Assembly: GCA_012728375.1 (NCBI GenBank)
Contig: JAAYFF010000031.1
Coordinates: 1-35,116, forward strand
Origin: Bacillota bacterium
GTDB taxonomy: Bacteria; Bacillota; Dethiobacteria; DTU022; UBA8154
Direction: 5' to 3'
Length of the DNA: 35,116 nucleotides
Under the pieces are notes generated by a model, which was given only the letters and a program-made list of their open reading frames with translations, searched no databases and was not told where the DNA came from. Within the stretch, counting starts at the first letter, position 1. The number at the start of each line of letters is the position of its first letter. Below, one piece after another: positions 16,281-24,194 of this stretch. Made by a program: the position numbers and the translations under genes.

Positions 16281-17471
16281 CTTAATACTGTTCTTTTGAA
16301 GAAAGGGCAGCTTTGTAAAATAAATGAGCAATACGAGGAGCATGGGGATAATATTCAAATAGAACATTTCCCTGTACCCCGTTGCTGCTGCCACCAATCC
16401 CCAAACCACGGAGCCAATGGCAATCCCTATATCGTAGGCAGTCCAGTAAGTGGCATTGGCAGCGCCCTTTTTCTCCGCAGGTGTATGCATAATGGTAAGT
16501 GCCAGCAAGGCCGGCTGCCCCATTCCGAAACCGACTCCATAAAAAATGCCCCCTGCTACCAAATGGAAAGCTGAAGCAGTTTGCGCCAGTATTCCCAGCG
16601 CCAGGCAAACAGCCAGAGCCCCCAGTGCCACCGCGAGATTGTATCCCCTTTCACCCTGCTTATCAACAAACATGCCGGCAGCAGGCCGGACGATCAATGT
16701 GGAGACGGCCATGGCCGCAAAAAACAAACCTGTGGCCTCGATTCCCTGCTGTTTGGCATAAACGGGTAAAAAGGAAATAACAGAACTGTGAGATATGGTA
16801 AAAAAAAGAATAACCAGGGCCGGCCTGGCGCTTGATCTGTCCCAAAAAACGAATTTTGGCTTTCTTTTCTGTTTTTCCTGCCGGGGAAATTTAATAAAGA
16901 GCACCAATATAAAGGAAAGAAAAATTAAAGAAGAGGAAACAGCAAAAAGAAGGGGAAAAGAGTAATGGTCTACGATCCATAAGCTCACGCCGGGAGAAAT
17001 GGCCATGGGAAGAGCAAGGGTGATCATAAAAATTCCCGTTCCCTCCCCTATCCTTTTAAGGGGAATTATATCTGAAGCAACGGTATTTGAAGCAGTATTG
17101 CCTATACCCCAGCCAATTCCCTGCACAAAGCGCAGAACTATTAACAAATAGGCAGGAATCATCCAGACATAGAGAACAGCCGGCAGCAAAAAGAGCAACA
17201 GCCCCGCCAGAAAAATCCTTTTACGCCCATAGACATCCAGGGCCCAGCCGGCAGCAGGCCGGATGAGCACCGCGCCCAAAGTCAGGGCAGCCATAGGGAA
17301 ACCGGCCGCGCTGCTTTTTCCTCCGTATATCTCCATATAAAGGGGAAGCGTGGGGATCAGGCTGTGAAAGTGTAAAAACATCAGCAAGGATGAAAGACAT
17401 AGCAGCACATAATTTCTTGTCCAAAGCTTCGGTTTTACTTCATCTCTCAGTCCGTCAGCCCTGTTTTCCAT
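16260..17471 (-). CDS. Major facilitator superfamily transporter
   Basis: A 403-residue protein with twelve predicted helices in two halves. The loop 2-3 motif of the first half reads GWALDVYGRKRIFLAG (G-x-x-x-D-x-x-G-R-K-R), and the second half has the matching GMFVDKQGER. The pattern resembles drug- or metabolite-efflux MFS proteins of about 400 residues; the substrate cannot be told. The ATG at 17471 is preceded by AAAGGGAG with eight bases of spacing. It is convergent with the benzoate-CoA ligase gene. A role in aromatic-acid transport is possible but not shown by the sequence. Confidence 0.9.
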   Translation of the reverse strand: MENRADGLRDEVKPKLWTRNYVLLCLSSLLMFLHFHSLIPTLPLYMEIYGGKSSAAGFPMAALTLGAVLIRPAAGWALDVYGRKRIFLAGLLLFLLPAVLYVWMIPAYLLIVLRFVQGIGWGIGNTASNTVASDIIPLKRIGEGTGIFMITLALPMAISPGVSLWIVDHYSFPLLFAVSSSLIFLSFILVLFIKFPRQEKQKRKPKFVFWDRSSARPALVILFFTISHSSVISFLPVYAKQQGIEATGLFFAAMAVSTLIVRPAAGMFVDKQGERGYNLAVALGALAVCLALGILAQTASAFHLVAGGIFYGVGFGMGQPALLALTIMHTPAEKKGAANATYWTAYDIGIAIGSVVWGLVAAATGYREMFYLNIIPMLLVLLIYFTKLPFLQKNSIKETEADL

Positions 17472-17624
17472 TGCACGCGCTCCCTTTGGGTTTTCCGCCT
17501 ATTTTAGCAAACTTATGGGTAGAGAAATTATTACAAAACATTTCCAAAATTATTTGATTTTCAGTTTAACCCGGGCCTTTTATTTTGTCAAGCATGCCTT
17601 TTCTTAACAGAGATAATGGCATAA

Positions 17625-17660
17625 CGGCGGAACTTTTACCATCCGGTAAAAGTCCGCGCC
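17625..17660 (-). terminator. Hairpin downstream of the CHRD gene
   Basis: ACTTTTACC (17632-17640) pairs with GGTAAAAGT (17645-17653) over nine bases, extended by GC pairs outside. It begins about eight bases after the CHRD stop codon. A T-run is missing on the minus strand, so it may be a weak terminator or an mRNA-stabilising 3' end. Confidence 0.4.
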
Positions 17661-17667
17661 GTCACCG

Positions 17668-18090
17668 TTACCAGCGATCTCCAATTTTGCCAGGGCTTAT
17701 TTGGCCGCGAATTTCACCCTCGGGATTTTGTACTGTATGGCAATTTACATAAGTGTTACCTGACCTCATTTCCCTTAATAATGCAGAAAACGGGTGCCCC
17801 TTCAGCGGACCCACCAGGTCCTTTCTGCTGAGGTTTCCCCGGACAATTCCCTGGATAACTGAGATACCCGGATCTACAGGTCCAAACAAAAAAGCTACCA
17901 CAGGCCCGTTTTCACCTCTGCGTCCAAGATGAATATGCGCCTCGGTAAAGTTTAAGAGATTATGGATAATTAAGCGGTACTCCATCGTTCTTTCATCTTC
18001 GTTTATAGTAAAAACTGCGTCGCCCCTGGCGTTTGTTTGAACCGGAGGAACTTCTTCCAAACCAGAAAGGGAAGCAAAAAAATGTCTCAT
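17668..18090 (-). CDS. CHRD-domain protein without a signal peptide
   Basis: About 140 residues, almost entirely one CHRD domain, named after chordin and of unknown biochemical role in bacteria. Visible family features are SGLEEVPPVQTNARG near the start, AHIHLGRRGENGPV in the middle and NCHTVQNPEGEIRGQI at the end. Many bacterial CHRD proteins are secreted, but this one starts MRHFFASLSG and has no signal sequence, so it should be cytosolic unless exported otherwise. AAAGGAGG lies before two adjacent ATG codons; I take the second (18090) for its better seven-base spacing. The gene stands alone, with a hairpin just behind it. Confidence 0.85.
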   Translation of the reverse strand: MRHFFASLSGLEEVPPVQTNARGDAVFTINEDERTMEYRLIIHNLLNFTEAHIHLGRRGENGPVVAFLFGPVDPGISVIQGIVRGNLSRKDLVGPLKGHPFSALLREMRSGNTYVNCHTVQNPEGEIRGQISPGKIGDRW

Positions 18091-18257
18091 CATTTTCCTC
18101 CTTTCTCAACATTCTTTTCTATATTATTAGGATTACCGGTATTTGGTTATCAAGGCCGCAAATTATTTGCAGGGAAAAACACCCTTGCCAAAGGCTTTTG
18201 GTTTCCACTGCCAAGCCCATAGCGGACCGCCGGGCTATCGCCCATGCCGGGCGCACG

Positions 18258-18297
18258 AAAAAAGGGGCGGTTCAAATAATTGAACCGCCCCTTTTTT
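18258..18297. terminator. Strong bidirectional intrinsic terminator
   Basis: A perfect 18-bp inverted repeat (18258-18275 with 18280-18297; core GGGGCGGTTCAA) with a four-base loop has an A-run on one side and a T-run on the other. It lies about 15 bases past the stop of the large activase gene and should terminate that minus-strand transcript. Confidence 0.92.
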
Positions 18298-18312
18298 AGA
18301 AATATCCTTATC

Positions 18313-21300
18313 TTAGATCCGGCTTAGCCTTTGCTTAGCTTGAAATACCAGGCTCTCGATAAATTCATCCCGGTTGGCGTTTTCTTTGCCGTCGTAATAG
18401 ATAGCAACAATGGGAAGATTAAGCTCTTCACGGAGTGCGCTAATGTGGGCCTCTACAACGGAACCGGGCATACAGGTAAAAGGAGCGACGAAGATAACCC
18501 CGCAGACCCCTTCCCGGCGGCCCAGGGCAGCAACGCGGCCGATAGCCATCGGCGGCTCGCCCCCGTAATGTTCGGAAACATATCTCCTGGCATGGTGCAT
18601 AATCTCCTCGGGAGAAGGTTCCTCATGGCCGCTAAGCAGCCCGTTTGTTGCCGCAAAGAGGCGCTTCTCCTCCCTGTGCGCAATACTGTTCATCAATCCA
18701 TAACCCGTTTTCTGCAAAAAGCTCTGCCACTGCCTTCTATCCCGGTGGGCTGCCACAGCTTCATGGTAGTTGATAAACCCCGTATACGAAAAGAGTTCCG
18801 AAGCGGGCGCGAGGCTGGCCTCTCCTCCCTCCGCCTCGATCTTGCGGATAAGATCCTGGTTGCAGCGGTCATCGAGCCGGACATAGAACTCTCCGCCCAC
18901 AAGAATGCGGGGCCTTTTTTCGTCCGAGCGGGGAACTTCTGCAAATTCGCGGGCTGCCTCCTCCAAGCACCGTTTCAGCGGGCGGAGATGCTTCCCTGCT
19001 AAAAATTGCGGGATGCTGAAACGGTTTTTCTCCAGGATATCCATCAGCCTCGCCGAATGTTTCTCGAAAAGACTGTCGCAAACCCCCTTCTCCAGCTCAT
19101 AAGGCCTGGTAGAGTGAAGCATTTTGTAAAGAAGATCAACGGCTACCAGCCCGTCATAAAGACCGACGACAAAAGGAAGCCCATATTTTTTAACAACGTC
19201 ATCTACTCTTACCGAGCAAACCTTTCTTTCCCCGAAACCGGCCTTATTAATGAGCAGCGCTTGGGTGGGAGCATAAAGACCGTAACGGCAGGGACCGCAA
19301 GCCCATCCCTGGAAAAAAACAAGGCCGTCTTCCGGATTATCCCGGTGCTGGTGAAGGTAGTCCAAGAAATCCTGCATGTTTTGGATGAGAGGCAGACATT
19401 CGTTCCCGTTCACATAGCGCCTGGCCAGGGCCAGGTCCCGATCTTTGCTCCGCGGCAGAAGCTCCGCATCCAAACCCATATTTCTCATCATGGCCACAAA
19501 TACCCTGGCGTGATGGGTGGGTTCCGGGATAAGAATTTTGCGCCACTCCCCGTTCCCCACACTACAGGTCCGGGCAGAGTAAAAAACCGGCCTGTCCTTT
19601 TCCTTTTTGGTCCGGCAGGTATTTTTAAAAGCCTCCAGGCGGGTAATCATTCCTGCCGGCGCGGTATGTTCATCCAGGGTGAGGCGCAAATAACCCGTAA
19701 TATTTCCCAGGAAATGCCTCAGCATGGCATTCGGTCCGCATTTAAACGGGTCCTGGAAGACGATATGCAAAAGCGGAAGCCCTGTTTCTCCTGCTCTCTC
19801 ATTAAGAAATTCAGCCCAGAAAACCGTCGAAAGCATTTTTTGCAGTTGAATGGGGTAAATATTATCGACGTGCGTCAAGAGGTTCTGCAGCTTATCATTA
19901 AATTCATCCCGAACCCGGTCCAGGGCCGGATGGGAAATCTCGCCGCTGTACCACCCTGCAAGATATTCAAGTAAAAAATCCTGGGGTATGGCCAGCAGCC
20001 CCCTCTGCCGGGCAAAATCCAAGGAACCCTTGGAAACAAAATCATCGTAAACCGTATAGGGTCTCCCCACGAAAACTGCACAGACCAGGTCCCGGTAGCC
20101 GGCCAGCTCCTCCATAATCGTCCGGCTTTTCTCCCTGAGCAGGGAACGAAATTTATCCTGGGCGCGATATCCCTCTTCCACGGCCTGAGACAAGCGTTCC
20201 CCGCTGAAAGCAGAGCCCAGAATTTTTCTGGCAACCGGTTCCAGTTGAAACAAAACCCTTTTCCTGCCTCCCCGGTAATTTAACTGGGCATAAAGGACTT
20301 TTTCTTCCGGAATGCGCAGGGAATTGACGATTACCCCTTTAGACGTCTGCAAAAGAGAGCAGGTAAAGGCCCGCGGCCACTCCTGCGCCCAAGGCAGGGG
20401 CTCCATATCCACCACTTCGGGAATAAAAAGATAATCCAGATCCATCTCCGCCAGTTCAGCGTAGTGTCCTACCAATACTTCCATGGGAAAACACATTTCA
20501 GTTTTTAATTCCCTTTTACCCTTTTCCAAAATCCCGGTAGAAGTAGGAGGCGAAAGCACGATTTGTACACCCAGACTGCGGAAAAATGCCGACCAAAATG
20601 GATAGAGATCGAAAAACATTCCGCTGCGGGCTATCCCAATCCGAGGACCTTCTTGCAGCGGCTCACCGGCTGCTTCATAAAAAGCCTCATTGCGCCAAAC
20701 TTTATAATCGGGGATGCGTTCGTCAACAACTTTTTTCTCCAGCCCTGAATAACGGCCGCAACGGTCTCCGTAAAGAAATTTGCTGCCGTCCTTAAATTGG
20801 ATCACGTCAAGGGTACAGTTATGTTCGTGTTCGCATTTTGCTTTGCATTTGGTTTTGCTTACGGTAAAACCTTTCAACTTCTGCAGGCTGCGGAAAGCAA
20901 AGTCCGGTTTTTGCCCCTCCAGGTGGAATGCTCTGGCTATGACAGCGCTCCCCAGCGCTCCGGACAGCTCGGGATGGGGAGGGACGGTAATTTCCCGCCC
21001 GCATTCCGCAGCAAAGGCTGCAGCCAAGGCATGGTTCTTGGCCGTTGCCCCGGTAAAGATAAGCCTTCCTTCCAGGGGCCGGCTTTCCACTGTTTTGGTA
21101 ATATAATTTTTTGCAGAAGAATAAGCCAGGCTGGCCAGCTGAGAAGTCAGCGGCAGCCCCCTTGAAGCGGCCGCAACAAGGGACGATTGGGAGAGCAGGG
21201 TGCAGGTATCACCGAGATCAACAGCATACTCCGCCTCAAAAGCCAGACGGGAGAACTCCTCTTTAATCTCCACTCCCAACAAACCAGCCAGGTTTTCCAG

Positions 21301-22650
21301 GAAAGTCCCTGTTCCTGCGGCGCAAACGGGGTTCATATTATAATCGTACAACAAGCCGTTTTTTAACTGCAGAAATTTGGAATCCTCACCGCCGATCTCA
21401 ATAATGGAAAGCGTTCCTTCCTCTCCGCAGAGATATTTTACACCTTCAGCCTGGCAGGTAATTTCGTCCACAGCATATTCGGCATTTAATATTTTCTGGG
21501 ATAAAAACCGTCCTGACCCTGTGGTACAGGCCACAATGGGAACACCGCGCAAAAGGTTGCCGTACCGGCGTTCTACTTCTTTGATCAGTTCCAGCACCTG
21601 CAGCGCAGGACGGCCTGCTGTGGGAAAATAAATTCCGCCGATAAAACGGCCCTTACCATCGAGCAAGGCACACTTAGTGGAAACAGAACCACAGTCTACA
21701 CCCAGGTAAACGGTGCTAAGATCATAATCATCCTTGCGAGGAAGTTCTTCCATATATTTTACTTTTTCCGGTTCAAGGGGGGGCAGGGGGTTTTCCGGAA
21801 GATATTGCTCTCCCAGAAGCTCTCCCAAACTCAACAGGGATGATACGGGGAACCTGTCCCGCACCGAAGATACCCCTATGGCGCTGATAAATTCGTGATC
21901 CGGAGGGATAACAAGTTCTACGCCGCGCTCCGCACAGTACTCCTCTATGTATTTAATTACCGCCTTATTGTTGGACACTCCCCCAACCGCTAGAAGTACC
22001 CCCGGACCGGCAATCCGGTTCAGGGCAACGCCGGAAAGAACCATATCGGCAAGGGCTTTGGCCATTCCGGCAGATACTGCGCCCTGGGTTGCACCCTCGT
22101 TAATAGCATGAGTCATGTCCGATTTGGCAAAAACAGCACAGCGGCCTGAAATTTTTACCGGAGCATCCGCTTCCAGGGCAATCTTAGCCAGATCCCGGTC
22201 ATTATATCCCATCCGGGTTGCCTGCTGGTACCAAAAAGCACCGCTTCCTGCCGCGCATTGCCCGTTGCGGTTAAAGAATGTAACCGCGCCTGCAGGCCCC
22301 AGCTCAAGATAATACATATTTTCATGACCAAGGGAAAGAACGGCACGGCCATCCAGCCCCTGGAACATCAGCCCGCGCTGTAAAGCTTCAATCTCCAGAT
22401 GGGGCTTTACCCCCAGTTTTTTGGCAAGAAGAGGAGCATTAGCCCCCGTCAGGCCAAAACGGACATGACCCTTTCTCCCCCGCAGCAAAGACTCCAGACA
22501 TTTCCTCGCCGCCTCAACAGGGTTTCCCGCCGTTGGAACAGAAACCTTGCGAATCTCTTTCCCTTCAACCAGTACTCCTTTTACGGCAAAAGTACCCAGG
22601 TCAAGCCCGACCCCCGGGAATGTTGCAGCATCCTCGTCATGCAAGTTCAT
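18313..22650 (-). CDS. Giant acyl-CoA dehydratase/benzoyl-CoA reductase-type activase fused to COG3580/COG3581-like modules
   Basis: A 1445-residue cytosolic iron-sulfur protein. Two ASKHA ATPase units lie in tandem: about 12-265 (GVGLDLGT, GQCAAGSGAF, SGRCAVFAKSDMTH) and about 314-575 (YLGVDCGSVSTKCALL, VCAAGTGTFLENLAGLLG, CTLLSQSS). Cys132/Cys171 and Cys443/Cys483 match in motif and spacing the cysteines that hold the [4Fe-4S] cluster of the 2-hydroxyglutaryl-CoA dehydratase activator. A Cys-rich linker (CKAKCEHEHNC, 602-612) leads into a DUF2229/COG3580-like part (about 665-1000) and a COG3581-like part (about 1020-1440). The latter two carry Cys motifs EMCFP, CGPN, NGNECLP, ACGPCRYG and FTCMPG. 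The family may couple ATP hydrolysis to low-potential electron transfer, but the electron acceptor is unknown. AGAGGTGA precedes the ATG at 22650, and a strong terminator follows. Confidence 0.9.
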   Translation of the reverse strand: MNLHDEDAATFPGVGLDLGTFAVKGVLVEGKEIRKVSVPTAGNPVEAARKCLESLLRGRKGHVRFGLTGANAPLLAKKLGVKPHLEIEALQRGLMFQGLDGRAVLSLGHENMYYLELGPAGAVTFFNRNGQCAAGSGAFWYQQATRMGYNDRDLAKIALEADAPVKISGRCAVFAKSDMTHAINEGATQGAVSAGMAKALADMVLSGVALNRIAGPGVLLAVGGVSNNKAVIKYIEEYCAERGVELVIPPDHEFISAIGVSSVRDRFPVSSLLSLGELLGEQYLPENPLPPLEPEKVKYMEELPRKDDYDLSTVYLGVDCGSVSTKCALLDGKGRFIGGIYFPTAGRPALQVLELIKEVERRYGNLLRGVPIVACTTGSGRFLSQKILNAEYAVDEITCQAEGVKYLCGEEGTLSIIEIGGEDSKFLQLKNGLLYDYNMNPVCAAGTGTFLENLAGLLGVEIKEEFSRLAFEAEYAVDLGDTCTLLSQSSLVAAASRGLPLTSQLASLAYSSAKNYITKTVESRPLEGRLIFTGATAKNHALAAAFAAECGREITVPPHPELSGALGSAVIARAFHLEGQKPDFAFRSLQKLKGFTVSKTKCKAKCEHEHNCTLDVIQFKDGSKFLYGDRCGRYSGLEKKVVDERIPDYKVWRNEAFYEAAGEPLQEGPRIGIARSGMFFDLYPFWSAFFRSLGVQIVLSPPTSTGILEKGKRELKTEMCFPMEVLVGHYAELAEMDLDYLFIPEVVDMEPLPWAQEWPRAFTCSLLQTSKGVIVNSLRIPEEKVLYAQLNYRGGRKRVLFQLEPVARKILGSAFSGERLSQAVEEGYRAQDKFRSLLREKSRTIMEELAGYRDLVCAVFVGRPYTVYDDFVSKGSLDFARQRGLLAIPQDFLLEYLAGWYSGEISHPALDRVRDEFNDKLQNLLTHVDNIYPIQLQKMLSTVFWAEFLNERAGETGLPLLHIVFQDPFKCGPNAMLRHFLGNITGYLRLTLDEHTAPAGMITRLEAFKNTCRTKKEKDRPVFYSARTCSVGNGEWRKILIPEPTHHARVFVAMMRNMGLDAELLPRSKDRDLALARRYVNGNECLPLIQNMQDFLDYLHQHRDNPEDGLVFFQGWACGPCRYGLYAPTQALLINKAGFGERKVCSVRVDDVVKKYGLPFVVGLYDGLVAVDLLYKMLHSTRPYELEKGVCDSLFEKHSARLMDILEKNRFSIPQFLAGKHLRPLKRCLEEAAREFAEVPRSDEKRPRILVGGEFYVRLDDRCNQDLIRKIEAEGGEASLAPASELFSYTGFINYHEAVAAHRDRRQWQSFLQKTGYGLMNSIAHREEKRLFAATNGLLSGHEEPSPEEIMHHARRYVSEHYGGEPPMAIGRVAALGRREGVCGVIFVAPFTCMPGSVVEAHISALREELNLPIVAIYYDGKENANRDEFIESLVFQAKQRLSRI

Positions 22651-22696
22651 CTGTTTCTTTCACCTCTGATTTATAAAAATACACGGCAGAATACAA

Positions 22697-23476
22697 TTAC
22701 AGCTCTCCTGCCCCCTTTTGATTAGTTTTCCCAATTTTTTTAGTTTCCCCTTTTTTCCAGAAGAAAAGAGCTGCTCCGGCAAGAATTAAAATTAAAGACG
22801 CAAATTGAGCCTGGGTCATAAAGCCCACAGACGGCTCGCTGATCCTGAAAAACTCCACGATAAAACGGTAGACACCGTAAAAAAGCAAAAATAAGACAAA
22901 AACAAACCCGTCAAAGGACCTGTATTTCTTAAGTAAGCGAAGCAAGATAAAAATGATCAGGGCAGATCCGCAGGCATAAAGCTGCGTAGGGTGCCGGGGA
23001 AAACCGTCCACAGCAGGAAAGACCATACCCCAGGGCAAAGTTGTGATATGCCCATGGCAGCAGCCGTTTAAAAAACAACCGATACGGGTTATGGCATAAC
23101 CCAGGGCGATAAACGGTGTAAAAAAATCAAGGTATTTCAAGAAATTAATTTTTTTCCTGTAACAATAGACAATACCGCCAAAAACAGCCAGGATCAAACC
23201 GCCCAGGAAGGTCAGGCCTCCTTCCCGGAAAGCAAGTACTTTCCACCAGGGCCCTGCCTCGTAAAGATCCCAATTAAGGACAACATAAGCGACCCGTGAA
23301 CCCACCAGGGAAAGAAGCATGACGATGATAAAAAGATCGTACAAATAGTCACGGTTGATTTTTTCAGCGGGAGCCTCGCACAAAGCCCAGACTATGGCCG
23401 TCAAAAAAGCCAGGCAAAGCATCGCTCCGTAGGAGTAAACGGACAACGAACCAATTTTAAACAAAACGGGATGCAT
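22697..23476 (-). CDS. lgt: Prolipoprotein diacylglyceryl transferase
   Basis: A 259-residue membrane enzyme with about seven helices. It transfers diacylglycerol from phosphatidylglycerol to the lipobox cysteine of prolipoproteins; the DctP lipoprotein in this window is one likely client. Diagnostic segments are YSYGAMLCLAF near the N-terminus, REGGLTFLGGL, the signature region TRIGCFLNGCCHG, and HPTQLYACG. The C-terminal helix pattern ends with FRISEPSVGFMTQAQ. GGGAG lies seven bases before the ATG at 23476. The final charged tail (KKGETKKIGKT) is a normal cytosolic end. It lies 46 bases upstream of the large activase gene in the same direction, so the two may be cotranscribed. Confidence 0.96.
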   Translation of the reverse strand: MHPVLFKIGSLSVYSYGAMLCLAFLTAIVWALCEAPAEKINRDYLYDLFIIVMLLSLVGSRVAYVVLNWDLYEAGPWWKVLAFREGGLTFLGGLILAVFGGIVYCYRKKINFLKYLDFFTPFIALGYAITRIGCFLNGCCHGHITTLPWGMVFPAVDGFPRHPTQLYACGSALIIFILLRLLKKYRSFDGFVFVLFLLFYGVYRFIVEFFRISEPSVGFMTQAQFASLILILAGAALFFWKKGETKKIGKTNQKGAGEL

Positions 23477-23546
23477 ACATTATCTCCCTTCCTGTGCGGC
23501 AAAGCCAGAGATTCTAGAAACACCGCATAAAAATCTGTTCTTGTTT

Positions 23547-24032
23547 TTATTCCGTCTTTTGATTTTCAGCCCTCGATTCCCGTGCAGCCACACTTTCCCT
23601 TTGGCTCTCGGCCGCCTTCTGGGCCAGATAATCACACCTATTATTATAAGCATCAGTGCTGTGCCCCTTAACCTTAATCCAATCCACCTTGTGATAACTG
23701 GAAAGGGTAAGGAGTTCTTTCCATAAATCCTTGTTTTCCACCGGTTGCTTGTTCTTTGTTTGCCAGCCGTTTTTTTTCCACTTCTCCAGCCATTGCTGCT
23801 GAAAAGCATTCACCAGGTAGGCGCTGTCAGAGTGGAGGCGAACCCTGCAGGGTTCCTTCAACAAACGCAAGCCCTCCACAGCAGCCGTCAGCTCCATCCT
23901 CTGATTGGTGGTGTGGGGTTCTGATCCTGAAATTTCCTTGATATGTTCTTTATAAGCCAATAGGGCTGCCCAGCCCCCCGGCCCGGGATTGCCTTTGCAT
24001 GCGCCGTCAGTATAGATAACAACTTCTTTCAT
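23547..24032 (-). CDS. rnhA: Ribonuclease HI
   Basis: A 161-residue cytosolic endonuclease cleaving the RNA strand of RNA-DNA hybrids. The acidic active site is complete: YTDGACKGNPGPGGW (first Asp), QRMELTAAVEGL (Glu), LHSDSAYLVNAF (second Asp) and NNRCDYLA (last Asp), with the VKGHS histidine loop. The last 20 residues are a charged extension after the catalytic fold. GGAGG is four bases before the ATG at 24032. The 70 bases between it and lgt hold no obvious terminator, so lgt may be read from the same transcript. Confidence 0.96.
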   Translation of the reverse strand: MKEVVIYTDGACKGNPGPGGWAALLAYKEHIKEISGSEPHTTNQRMELTAAVEGLRLLKEPCRVRLHSDSAYLVNAFQQQWLEKWKKNGWQTKNKQPVENKDLWKELLTLSSYHKVDWIKVKGHSTDAYNNRCDYLAQKAAESQRESVAARESRAENQKTE

Positions 24033-24145
24033 AAATCCTCCAATACAAAAAAATAAAACCAGATGTCATATTCATTTGAGCAGTTACAAATATTGTAACA
24101 CTTTGTACATTGTATTTCTATACCATCGTCCTTGTCAAGGGAATA

Positions 24146-24180
24146 AAAAGCCCCCGGGGTTTCCGGGAGGCTCCCTGCGG
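24146..24180 (-). terminator. Intrinsic terminator of the UPF0182 gene
   Basis: AGCCCCCGG (about 24153-24161) pairs with CCGGGAGGCT (about 24167-24176) with one bulged A. On the minus strand the stem is followed by TTTTTATT. It lies about 20 bases past the stop codon of the UPF0182 gene. Confidence 0.85.
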
Positions 24181-24194
24181 TTATTAGCGAAATG

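Noticed and set aside
19006-19974. 322-codon plus-strand reading frame opposite the activase gene
   Set aside because: The complementary strand encodes conserved dehydratase-like sequence; this frame has no recognisable features or good start.
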